Counted from the stretch's first letter, positions 1 through 6,217 are shown. The stretch: 7,479 nt of DNA from SURF-25 sp040754255 (GCA_040754255.1 JBFMDA010000053.1:1-7479); one strand, 5' to 3'. Made by a program: numbers and translations. The notes: a model not told the origin generated them from the letters alone.

Positions 1-1121
1 GCTGATAGCAACTCACTATTCTTTGCCCAAAAAGTGGGCGACTTATAGTTTGCATTACTCAAAACAGTTAAACTACTTTTGTCATGGGAAATTCGAATCA
101 TAAAATATTTTGCCAAATCGTCCGTCGTGCTCCTATAGGATGCTTGATATAGTTTTTTATAATCGTAATTTGGTAAATACCATACATTTGAATACTTGGG
201 AAATTCTACACCTTTATTAAGTCCGAGATATAAAATAAACATAGACAAAGAATTTTTTTGGCAAGCGATTATCTTTTTCTGATGGTTAGGAAGCAAGTCC
301 CGGTTTATTAATCTTGTGTATGTTTGATTCATATCGCAAGCGGAAACAACATAATGGGCATTAAAAGACCTGTTGTTCGCTAAGACCACTCCGACAACTT
401 TTTTATTATGTAATCTAATTTGACTAACGCGTTGCGATAGCAATAAATTTCCTCCCAATTCATTAAATCTTTTAGATAGGTTTTCAGGAAGCGATTGCAT
501 TCCTTGCTTGGGGTAATAGCCACCATCGATTACGAATTCTCTAAAAAGAAGTGATGCCGAAAAAGAAGATATTAAAGAAGGCGGAAGACCAGCATTACCT
601 AAAATTGGTAAAGATAAAATAGCCTTTAATTCCTTATTTCGAAAATATTGGTTTAAAACATAGTCAAAGGTTTTATATCTTGTTCTAAATAAAGAAAAAT
701 CGTTAGATTGAACTAAATTTTCAAAAAATAGTTCTATTCCTTTAGCTTCTTTTGGAAATTTCTTCTGTAAGTCTTTAACAGTTTTGTGGTAATCAGAGTA
801 AAAAGAAACTTTGCAATTTGGGGTAATAACAATATCTGAAAGGGGATGTCTTTTTAATTTGATCCTCTTGTATATTTCTAGGTCGTTCAATATTTTTCTA
901 ATTAGCCCGCCTCTTCGACAGCTCCCTATTGCATGCGCGCAGGCATCAAACAAAAAACCGTCTCTTTCAAAAGAAGTGCAATATCCGCCGACTTTGGCAT
1001 TTTTTTCAACAATCAGTACCTTCATCCCCGCCTTGGCAAGATAGCAGCCGCACACCAATCCACCTACACCGGCGCCGATAATGATTACGTCATACTCATG
1101 GTTCTTTTTGACTTTTTCCAT
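1..1121 (-). CDS. CrtI/phytoene desaturase-type FAD-dependent oxidoreductase (C-terminus beyond window)
   Basis: The frame reads open from ATG at 1121 to the left edge (373 codons), so the 3' end is missing; family members are usually about 490-520 aa. Residues 12-40 form a Rossmann dinucleotide-binding fold with GAGVGG at 16-21 and an acidic end of beta-2 at E39. It is followed by GGYCTSFE at 45-52 and, at 200-224, the GGYYPKQGMQSL segment typical of the CrtI/CrtN/RetSat amine-oxidase-like family (COG1233). Such enzymes desaturate, isomerise or saturate polyenes and isoprenoids using FAD, often at the membrane. The start lies 3 bp after the stop of the ketosynthase gene, so it is the last visible member of that operon; no clear Shine-Dalgarno sequence is seen, which suggests translational coupling. 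In context a role in tailoring the polyketide or fatty chain is inferred; a carotenoid role is possible but no prenyl or phytoene synthase is visible. The body of the gene (about 1-900) is much AT-richer than its first 200 bp and its neighbours. Confidence 0.85.
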   Translation of the reverse strand, partial: MEKVKKNHEYDVIIIGAGVGGLVCGCYLAKAGMKVLIVEKNAKVGGYCTSFERDGFLFDACAHAIGSCRRGGLIRKILNDLEIYKRIKLKRHPLSDIVITPNCKVSFYSDYHKTVKDLQKKFPKEAKGIELFFENLVQSNDFSLFRTRYKTFDYVLNQYFRNKELKAILSLPILGNAGLPPSLISSFSASLLFREFVIDGGYYPKQGMQSLPENLSKRFNELGGNLLLSQRVSQIRLHNKKVVGVVLANNRSFNAHYVVSACDMNQTYTRLINRDLLPNHQKKIIACQKNSLSMFILYLGLNKGVEFPKYSNVWYLPNYDYKKLYQASYRSTTDDLAKYFMIRISHDKSSLTVLSNANYKSPTFWAKNSELLS

Positions 1122-1124
1122 AGT

Positions 1125-2339
1125 TTAACTATATTTCTTAAACACAACACAACTATTATTCCCGCCGAACGCGAATGCATTATTCAGGGCGATATTGACC
1201 CTTGCTTTTCTTGACTTGTTGGCGACACTATCGATATCGCATTCCGGGTCAGCTGTCTCGAAATTAATAGTCGGGGGAATGCTATCATTCTTGACCGCCA
1301 GACAGCACGCAGCTGCTTCAATGGCAGAAGCAGCTCCCATCGTATGTCCGAGCATAGACTTAAGAGAGCTTACGGGCACCTTTCTATAGTTATCTTTTAA
1401 AACACTCTTTATCGCAACACACTCTGCTTTATCATTCGAAGGCGTTCCTGTGCCGTGCGCACAAATATAGCTCACCTCTTTATCCTCAATCTTTGACTCC
1501 TTGATCGCCTTTGACATTGCCTTGGCAATACCTTCGGGCTTAGGCGCAGTCATATGATGCGCATCGCAGCTTAAGCCGTAACCGCATATCTCTGCATAAA
1601 TCGTTGCGTTGCGCTTTAAGGCAGCATCCAATTTCTCTAATATTAAAATCCCTGCGCCCTCACCTAACAACATGCCTTTTCTGTTCTTATCAAACGGCTG
1701 GCATTTTTCAGGAGCCATCGCATAAAGCCGCTGAAATCCTGCGAATGCAATCTTAGAAAATGCATCTGCCCCTCCGACTATTGCGCGCTCAATCTCCCCT
1801 TTTCTTAGTAAATCAAATCCATAGCCTATTGAATAATTACCTGCAGCGCATGCGGTGGGAATCAGAATATTTGTTCCGTGAGCTTTTAAAAATATTCCTA
1901 CGTTTGCAGAAATACTGTTTGAAGCAGATTGAAGGATAATGCCCTTATCGAGTTTATCCAGCCTCTCCTCAATCCAGGCATTCAGTGCATCCTCCAACGC
2001 CCTTTCCCCCATAGTAGTGCCGATAATTACGCCTGACGCTACTGCAGAGGCGCTCTTAAGGGAAAGGCCGGAATCTTCCAGGGCTAACGTAGCTGCGGCT
2101 ATTGCTAATTGGGAGGTCCTGCTTAAAAACTTAAGTTTCCTCTTTTCAATGAATTTATTGCTTTCAAAGTTTTTGACCTCTCCCCCGTAATTCCTTTTAA
2201 AACTTGAGGTATCAAATAAAGTTACTTTTGAAATACCGGATGTCCCGGCAAGGGCAGCCTTCCAGAACGCATCCTTTCCTATCCCTATGGAAGAAATGAC
2301 GCCTATTCCCGTGACTACTACCCTTTCGTTATCGCGCAT
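1125..2339 (-). CDS. fabF: FabF-like beta-ketoacyl-ACP synthase (active KS, KS-alpha)
   Basis: 404 aa, the normal KAS II length. It performs decarboxylative Claisen condensation of malonyl-ACP with an acyl thioester. The thiolase fold shows all catalytic residues: nucleophile C164 in PTACAAG, H295 in CAHGTGTP, K327 and H332 in KSMLGHTMG, plus the DKNRKGMLLGEG segment near 218-228 and the C-terminal FGGNNS loop near 391-396. The ATG at 2339 lies inside the end of the dehydratase gene (11-bp overlap), which implies coupled translation; the upstream AAGAAAAG is only a weak ribosome site. It shares an operon with a second ketosynthase-like protein that lacks catalytic residues, so the two likely form a KS/CLF heterodimer, with this the catalytic partner. 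A housekeeping FabF is the alternative, but the paired inactive paralog and absence of fabD, fabH and accA-type neighbours argue for a dedicated pathway. Family assignment is firm; pathway role is inferred. Confidence 0.93.
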   Translation of the reverse strand: MRDNERVVVTGIGVISSIGIGKDAFWKAALAGTSGISKVTLFDTSSFKRNYGGEVKNFESNKFIEKRKLKFLSRTSQLAIAAATLALEDSGLSLKSASAVASGVIIGTTMGERALEDALNAWIEERLDKLDKGIILQSASNSISANVGIFLKAHGTNILIPTACAAGNYSIGYGFDLLRKGEIERAIVGGADAFSKIAFAGFQRLYAMAPEKCQPFDKNRKGMLLGEGAGILILEKLDAALKRNATIYAEICGYGLSCDAHHMTAPKPEGIAKAMSKAIKESKIEDKEVSYICAHGTGTPSNDKAECVAIKSVLKDNYRKVPVSSLKSMLGHTMGAASAIEAAACCLAVKNDSIPPTINFETADPECDIDSVANKSRKARVNIALNNAFAFGGNNSCVVFKKYS

Positions 2340-2778
2340 CTTTTCTTATGACCCCGAAGATAAATTCTGCCTTTGCCACGATATTCTCTCCCACCCTCGC
2401 AGTAGCTTGGCCCACGCCAGCATTATTAATCATCTTTAAGCCCTTTATTTCCATAATAACCGGCTCTCCCGGCCTGACAGGTTGGCGAAATTCTGATTTT
2501 ACCTTTCCCAAATAATAATCTGGCTTTAACGCTGCGACTTCAGGCTTGCATGCCGCATAAAGAAGGATTGATGCCTGCGCCATTGCCTCAATCAGGATGA
2601 CCCCCGGGACAATTGGGTTACCGGGAAAATGGCCCTTAAAGAAATATTCGCCGGGAGAAAATGTTTTCTTTGCCACCACCGTAAATGAAGCTGCATCGAC
2701 GCGTACAACCTCATCCACAAAAAGGAACGGCTCTCTCTGCGGCAGAACTGATTTGATTTTTTCTATATCCCAACTCAT
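2329..2778 (-). CDS. fabZ: FabZ-like (3R)-hydroxyacyl-ACP dehydratase
   Basis: 149 aa, the usual FabZ size. Hot-dog fold enzyme that removes water from 3-hydroxyacyl-ACP to give trans-2-enoyl-ACP. The N-terminal VLPQREPFLFVDEV (11-24) and the signature GHFPGNPIVPGVILIEAMAQ (49-68) are present; H50 and E64 correspond to the catalytic His/Glu pair of FabZ. The ATG at 2778 is 2 bp after the ACP stop and the 3' end overlaps the ketosynthase start by 11 bp, so it is translated as part of one message. With the FabG-like reductase it would turn each 3-keto intermediate into an enoyl group. Because no enoyl reductase is seen next to it, double bonds may be retained, as in polyene pathways (inference). 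Whether it is dedicated or also serves housekeeping fatty-acid synthesis cannot be told from the sequence. Confidence 0.93.
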   Translation of the reverse strand: MSWDIEKIKSVLPQREPFLFVDEVVRVDAASFTVVAKKTFSPGEYFFKGHFPGNPIVPGVILIEAMAQASILLYAACKPEVAALKPDYYLGKVKSEFRQPVRPGEPVIMEIKGLKMINNAGVGQATARVGENIVAKAEFIFGVIRKDAR

Positions 2779-2780
2779 GG

Positions 2781-3020
2781 CTATTTTATTTTGTCCTTGG
2801 CAAACGCAATAATCTTGCTCAAGCTCCTCATCTTCGGGATTTCTTCTTCGGGTATCACTATTTTATATTTCTTTTCAAACGCCGCAACTATCTCAATTGC
2901 CTTCATCGAATCAATTTTAAGGTCATCGAAAAAGTCCGCATCGGGCTTAAGTGTATCAAGCGGAATCTCGGTAATAGTGGATACTATTTTTTTTAATTCA
3001 TCTTCTATTTTATTGGCCAT
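2781..3020 (-). CDS. Acyl carrier protein
   Basis: 79 aa, acidic, all-helical ACP. The phosphopantetheine attachment site is S38 in LKIDSMKAIEIV, matching the D-S-[LM] motif at the start of helix II, and the helix II recognition residues are acidic as usual. It must be converted from apo to holo form by a phosphopantetheinyl transferase that is not in this window. It carries the growing chain between the ketosynthase pair, reductase and dehydratase. Its position between the inactive ketosynthase and the dehydratase, with 9 bp and 2 bp gaps, marks it as a dedicated carrier for this operon, not the general AcpP; the sequence alone does not prove this. The start at 3020 is supported by a strong Shine-Dalgarno sequence immediately upstream, the best ribosome site in the operon, consistent with high demand for carrier protein. 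Confidence 0.94.
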   Translation of the reverse strand: MANKIEDELKKIVSTITEIPLDTLKPDADFFDDLKIDSMKAIEIVAAFEKKYKIVIPEEEIPKMRSLSKIIAFAKDKIK

Positions 3021-3024
3021 AGAA

Positions 3025-3030
3025 CCTCCC
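3025..3030 (-). promoter_or_regulatory. Strong ribosome-binding site of the ACP gene
   Basis: Minus-strand GGGAGG lies 4 nt upstream of the ACP start codon and touches the TAG stop of the ketosynthase-like gene at 3030-3032. It is the only near-consensus Shine-Dalgarno sequence inside the six-gene operon, so the ACP can be translated more strongly than its coupled neighbours. Confidence 0.75.
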
Positions 3031-4262
3031 TATTGATATTTAGATAATAACAGGGCGGCATTATTGCCGCCTGGCCCGAAACTGCTGATTAATACATTGG
3101 ATGCCTTACGTGAATGCAGCGTGTTAGTCACATAGTGTAAATCGCAATCAGGGTCTTTTTCCGTATAATTCACTACTGCCGGAATAAAACCTTCCTGTAT
3201 GCTCCCTAAAGAAGAAATAACCTGAAACAACCCTGCTGCGCTGAAAGACTCTCCCAGCATGGATTTTACCGCAGTAATGGCAACTCCATCTGCTGGCTTT
3301 GCGAACACCTCCCGTAGAACCGCTGTTTCGATCCTGTCGTGTTCTTTGACGGAATTAGCCGAAGCCTGAACGCAATCGATTTGTTCCGGCCTTATGCGCG
3401 AACGGCTTAACACGCTTCTTATGCTCTGATGCAAGCCTTTGCCCTGAGGCTGATATTTGCCGAGTTTATACGCGTCAAAAGCGCTCGCAGCGCCTTTTAC
3501 TTCTGCATAAATATGGGCCTTGCGTCCTTTTGCGTGGGCTTCACCTTCCAGCACGATAACGCCTGAACCTTCTCCCAGGATTATCCCGTTCCTTCTTCTA
3601 TCAAACGGACAGCTTACCTCTTCGCCCTTCAATCCGGCGAGGAACCCTAAACGATAGAAACCGGTAAAGCTTGCCGGAGAAATACTTTCTACGCCGCCCA
3701 CAAGAACAGCGTGTACTCTTCCGGATTGGATAAAATTGGCAGCATACCGTATTGCTTCAATGCTTGAGGTGTAGCCGGTAGATATAGTCGCATTAAAACC
3801 CTGGATATTAAAGAGTATGGACACCCTGCTTGAAGCCGCATTGGCGACAGTGCCTGAAAAGACACCCGCATCGGTAAACAAAGGCCCGTCTTTAATGACT
3901 TCCCTGTCGTATTCGGCGATGTTCCAGAGCGAAGAAAGCGTAGTGCCGGTGCAGACTCCGATTGAGTCGGTATTTTCTTCTGTAATGGATAATCCTGCGT
4001 CTTCAATCGCCAATTTCGCGGCAGCGCACAAAAACCTGCTGCTGCGGTCGAGCTCGCGTAGACCCTTCTCCCCTAAGTAATCGGCAGGCTTGAAATCGCT
4101 TACCTCGCCCGCCAACTTGCATTTGAACTCAGAGGTATCGAAACGGCTTATGGGCTTTATCCCCGAGCTGCCGTTCTTTAGCGCATCCCAAAATTTTTCT
4201 TTTCCGATGCCGTTTGGCGCAACCACGCCGATACCGGTAATCACTATCTTTTTGTCGTCCAT
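3030..4262 (-). CDS. Catalytically degenerate ketosynthase, chain-length-factor-like (KS-beta/CLF)
   Basis: 410 aa, full KAS II length and fold: ITGIGVVAPNGIG at 8-20, FDRRRNGIILGEGSG at 220-234, and FGPGGNN near 395-401. The catalytic residues are replaced. The nucleophile position reads STGYTSS, so Cys is Tyr164 (codon 3771-3773). The first His is Gln299 (QASANS where AHGTGT is expected). The second His is Glu338 in KSMLGES. Lys333 of KSMLG is kept. There is no frameshift and the rest of the fold is well kept, so this is a retained non-condensing partner, not a decaying gene. Family knowledge: chain-length factors of type II polyketide and aryl-polyene systems are ketosynthase paralogs without the active Cys that dimerise with the active KS and shape the chain tunnel. 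Actinobacterial CLFs commonly have Gln at this site; Tyr is unusual. It starts 1 bp after the fabG stop with no clear Shine-Dalgarno sequence, so coupled translation is likely. Function as CLF is inferred. Confidence 0.88.
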   Translation of the reverse strand: MDDKKIVITGIGVVAPNGIGKEKFWDALKNGSSGIKPISRFDTSEFKCKLAGEVSDFKPADYLGEKGLRELDRSSRFLCAAAKLAIEDAGLSITEENTDSIGVCTGTTLSSLWNIAEYDREVIKDGPLFTDAGVFSGTVANAASSRVSILFNIQGFNATISTGYTSSIEAIRYAANFIQSGRVHAVLVGGVESISPASFTGFYRLGFLAGLKGEEVSCPFDRRRNGIILGEGSGVIVLEGEAHAKGRKAHIYAEVKGAASAFDAYKLGKYQPQGKGLHQSIRSVLSRSRIRPEQIDCVQASANSVKEHDRIETAVLREVFAKPADGVAITAVKSMLGESFSAAGLFQVISSLGSIQEGFIPAVVNYTEKDPDCDLHYVTNTLHSRKASNVLISSFGPGGNNAALLLSKYQ

Positions 4263-4263
4263 A

Positions 4264-5010
4264 TTATTTCATTGCCATCCCGCCGTCAACCACCACAGTC
4301 TGTCCGGTGATATACCTGGCTTCGTCGCTGACTAAAAAACTGACTACGCCGGCAACTTCCTGAGGCCTGCCGAACCTTGCCAGCGGTATCCGCTGCATGA
4401 ATTTTTCTTTTGCCTCTTGCCTGACTTCGCTAAGCATATCGGTCTCAATAAAGCCGGGCGCAACCGCGTTTACCCGAATATTATAAGAAGCTACTTCCCT
4501 TGCCAACGATTTGGTAAAACCGATGATCCCTGCCTTCGAAGCCGCATAATTGGTCTGGCGCGGCAAACCTACAATGCCGCTCACCGAAGTAATCGCCACG
4601 ATAACCCCGCTTTGCTGTTTTACAAGTGTAATGATAGCAGCCCGGCAAAGGTGTATTGCGCCCATCAGATTGGTATTAATAACCTCCTGCCAATCATTCG
4701 GCTCCATAAGCGCTAACGCCTTATCGCGGATAATACCCGCATTGCTTATTACTATATCCAACCCTCCAAAAGTCTCGCGTGTTTTATCAACCCATGCCTT
4801 GACCGCGCTGTAGTCTTTTATGTCAGCCTGAAACGATGCTGCGCTTACTCCTAATTTTTTAAGCTCTTGGACTAACCCTGCGGCTTCTTGCTTGCTCTTT
4901 AAGAAATTAAAACTAATGTTGGCCCCTTCGGAGGCAAGACGTAAGGCAATTGCCCTGCCTATTCCCCTGGAAGCCCCGCTGATTATTGCTGTTTTGTTTT
5001 TAAGACTCAT
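4264..5010 (-). CDS. fabG: FabG-like 3-ketoacyl-ACP reductase (SDR family)
   Basis: 248 aa classical short-chain dehydrogenase. Nucleotide-binding SGASRGIG at 11-18, NAG at 90-92, and the full catalytic tetrad N114, S142, Y155 and K159 (NYAASKAG). The C-terminal PGFIETDM (185-192) and ITGQTVVVDGG (234-244) are typical of FabG. The expected reaction is NADPH-dependent reduction of 3-ketoacyl-ACP to 3-hydroxyacyl-ACP. It is the first gene of the compact operon, followed 1 bp later by the CLF-like gene. The ATG at 5010 is supported by the normal FabG N-terminus, but no Shine-Dalgarno sequence precedes it: the heptamer repeat runs to the base before the start codon. Family identity is sure; acting as ketoreductase of the KS/CLF system is inferred from position. 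Confidence 0.94.
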   Translation of the reverse strand: MSLKNKTAIISGASRGIGRAIALRLASEGANISFNFLKSKQEAAGLVQELKKLGVSAASFQADIKDYSAVKAWVDKTRETFGGLDIVISNAGIIRDKALALMEPNDWQEVINTNLMGAIHLCRAAIITLVKQQSGVIVAITSVSGIVGLPRQTNYAASKAGIIGFTKSLAREVASYNIRVNAVAPGFIETDMLSEVRQEAKEKFMQRIPLARFGRPQEVAGVVSFLVSDEARYITGQTVVVDGGMAMK

Positions 5011-5098
5011 GTATTCGTATTCCGTATTGCGTATTCCGTATTGCGTATTGCGTACGGTGTACGGCGCTTAACGCCGTACGCATTATGCCTAGCGCAGT
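5011..5098. repeat. Degenerate heptamer tandem repeat (family A, copy 1)
   Basis: From 5015 to 5098 the sequence falls into twelve 7-bp units. The first half is nearly regular (CCGTATT and GCGTATT alternate at 5022-5049); later units drift (GCGTACG, GTGTACG, GCGCTTA, ACGCCGT). It fills the space directly next to the fabG start codon. About 31 bp of its core (5059-5089) match the reverse complement of the repeat near 6588-6618 at 25 of 31 positions by hand alignment, so the two spacers carry related, inverted copies. Heptamer tandem repeats between genes (STRRs) are known in cyanobacteria; this is an analogy, not an identification. Confidence 0.8.
5059..5079. repeat. Perfect 8-bp hairpin inside the heptamer repeat
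   Basis: GTACGGCG and CGCCGTAC are exact inverted complements separated by a 5-nt loop. In RNA from the minus strand this forms a stable GC-rich stem in the leader of fabG. No T-run follows on either strand, so it is not a standard intrinsic terminator. It could slow polymerase, protect mRNA ends or simply reflect the repeat's palindromic nature. Confidence 0.6.
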
Positions 5099-5186
5099 GG
5101 TTCTTGGGTAAAGGCAAGGTTATGGGTCTGGTGAGTGGGTAAGGAAAATGGTGTCAACAACCTAACCATCAACCTTTCCCTTACAC

Positions 5187-5215
5187 TATATACGCTACCT
5201 CGACCTTAACCTCAA
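5187..5215 (-). promoter_or_regulatory. Candidate sigma70 promoter for the fabG operon
   Basis: On the minus strand TTGAGG (5210-5215) is followed after exactly 17 bp by TATATA (5187-5192). Each box matches four of six consensus positions. The -35 box lies inside the hexamer repeat. It would give a leader of about 170 nt that includes the hairpin and heptamer repeat. Moderate support only; the operon could also be read from the promoter at 6479-6507. Confidence 0.35.
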
Positions 5216-5220
5216 CCTCC
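5195..5220. repeat. Hexamer tandem repeat (family B, copy 1)
   Basis: Four 6-bp units on the plus strand (CTACCT, CGACCT, TAACCT, CAACCT) plus CC, consensus YRACCT. The same pattern occurs at 7462-7479 in the same orientation and at 6695-6718 inverted. It sits just downstream of the acyl-ACP-reductase-like gene. Confidence 0.7.
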
Positions 5221-5235
5221 AATTTCCGTGAGCAC

Positions 5236-6207
5236 CTACGGCACACATACCTCAAACCCATGCCGCGCTGCGATATTTGCGATCTCCTCAAGTTTATCGA
5301 TATTAATATCTTCTTCCAAAGAATAATTGACTATCTTTTCTTCAAGAGCAAGGAGCATAGCCTCCGCAATACAGGCATACACTATATTACCGGGAAGGCC
5401 AAGCTTTTCGCTAAAATTTGTGGTAAAGGGGAGCCTGATTAAATTCCCTTTCATCACGGTCACGTCCTTGCGCCTGCCTACCCTCTCGGATAATTCTCCT
5501 TTTAAAGACACATCGCAGACTATCGCATTCTCCTTTACTTCGTCCGTTGAGAATAATACCCCAGCCTTATTAAAAATATTGATAATCACATCGCTTTCTT
5601 TCAGTATCTTATCTAAACCGGATTCAATCAAAACGGCACAGGAAGGATTCCTTTGTAAAATCTTGTCTCTTACGAATTCGAGTTTTTGTATCCGGCCTCC
5701 ATAGAGCCAGATGCGTGCGGTTGATTCTGCAAATTTCTGAGCGGACAAAGAACCCACCGTGCTATCTGCGCCGATCACCGCAAGAATTGAATGCGAAAGA
5801 TCAATATTCTTTTGTTTTACGGTCCGGTAAAGAGATTCGAAAACCGCCCAGGCAGTGAACGTATCGCCGTCTGTAATCGCCAGATCCAGCTGCTTCGAGA
5901 GTGCCTGCGCTTTTTCATAAGAGATTCCTTCGCCGGAGCAAATCCCTAAGACATCAGTCCTTAGCTTTTCAGCGCACTCTGCAGCAGCCTTTACCGTATC
6001 ATGTGTAAGTACACCGTTGGGAGGCGAAGGCAGGAAATAGCCAAAAATCTCCTTCCCTCTTTTGGAGCGCATTACCTGTGTTTTAAATGCGCCTCGATGA
6101 TTACCTAAAAAACGCAGGAATAATCTCGGTATCATCTTAGTAATCGGCCAAAAATTCTCTAAGTGATTGCCATCCATCGGGTTGAACAAGACTGCGAAAG
6201 TTTTCAT
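5236..6207 (-). CDS. Long-chain acyl-ACP reductase-like protein (AAR / COG5322 family)
   Basis: 323 aa. I recognise similarity to cyanobacterial acyl-ACP reductase (about 341 aa), which reduces acyl-ACP to fatty aldehyde with NADPH through a cysteine thioester. Shared marks: GDTFTAW at 114-120 (GNTHTAY in AAR), IDLS at 135-138 before a nucleotide-binding GADSTVGS at 146-153, MKGN at 252-255 (LKGG), YACIAEAMLL at 277-286 (FACFAEAILL), and a C-terminus ending in RHGF at 315-318 (KHGF). The cysteine that aligns with the AAR nucleophile is C279. Older annotation calls this group shikimate/quinate or amino-acid dehydrogenase-like, and that remains the alternative. It begins 10 bp after the HTH gene and shares its transcript. 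Next to a KS/CLF/ACP operon it could release the finished chain as an aldehyde; this is inference. No aldehyde-deformylating oxygenase is visible. Confidence 0.7.
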   Translation of the reverse strand: MKTFAVLFNPMDGNHLENFWPITKMIPRLFLRFLGNHRGAFKTQVMRSKRGKEIFGYFLPSPPNGVLTHDTVKAAAECAEKLRTDVLGICSGEGISYEKAQALSKQLDLAITDGDTFTAWAVFESLYRTVKQKNIDLSHSILAVIGADSTVGSLSAQKFAESTARIWLYGGRIQKLEFVRDKILQRNPSCAVLIESGLDKILKESDVIINIFNKAGVLFSTDEVKENAIVCDVSLKGELSERVGRRKDVTVMKGNLIRLPFTTNFSEKLGLPGNIVYACIAEAMLLALEEKIVNYSLEEDINIDKLEEIANIAARHGFEVCVP

Positions 6208-6217
6208 CCGTCGAGAA

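Larger units (their letters stand above)
5099..5235. other. Rest of the spacer between the reductase genes
   Basis: Non-coding remainder of the 225-bp spacer. It contains AAGGTT at 5116-5121 and AACCTT at 5171-5176 as part of a loose, imperfect inverted repeat (about 5116-5187), then the candidate promoter and hexamer repeat listed separately. No RNA gene or terminator is recognised. Confidence 0.5.

Noticed and set aside
3689..4006. 105-codon minus-strand frame inside the CLF-like gene
   Set aside because: It is a second frame within a full-length ketosynthase-fold gene; composition and lack of motifs mark it as a shadow.
3030..4262. The inactive ketosynthase as a pseudogene
   Set aside because: No stop or frameshift, full length, structural motifs and start/stop coupling intact; only catalytic positions differ, as in chain-length factors.
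811..4813. Plus-strand open frames of 60-125 codons opposite the lipid genes
   Set aside because: They are shadows of well-supported minus-strand genes, have no recognisable motifs or ribosome sites, and overlap fully conserved catalytic regions on the other strand.
5059..5079. Intrinsic terminator after the AAR-like gene
   Set aside because: The stem is good but no T-run follows on either strand and it lies inside a tandem repeat about 160 bp past the stop.
5011..5098. CRISPR array
   Set aside because: Units are 7 bp with no unique spacers and no cas genes; it is a simple degenerate tandem repeat.
5152..5157. Perfect TTGACA on the minus strand upstream of fabG
   Set aside because: No acceptable -10 box at 16-18 bp; the nearest TA-rich hexamer is 27 bp away.
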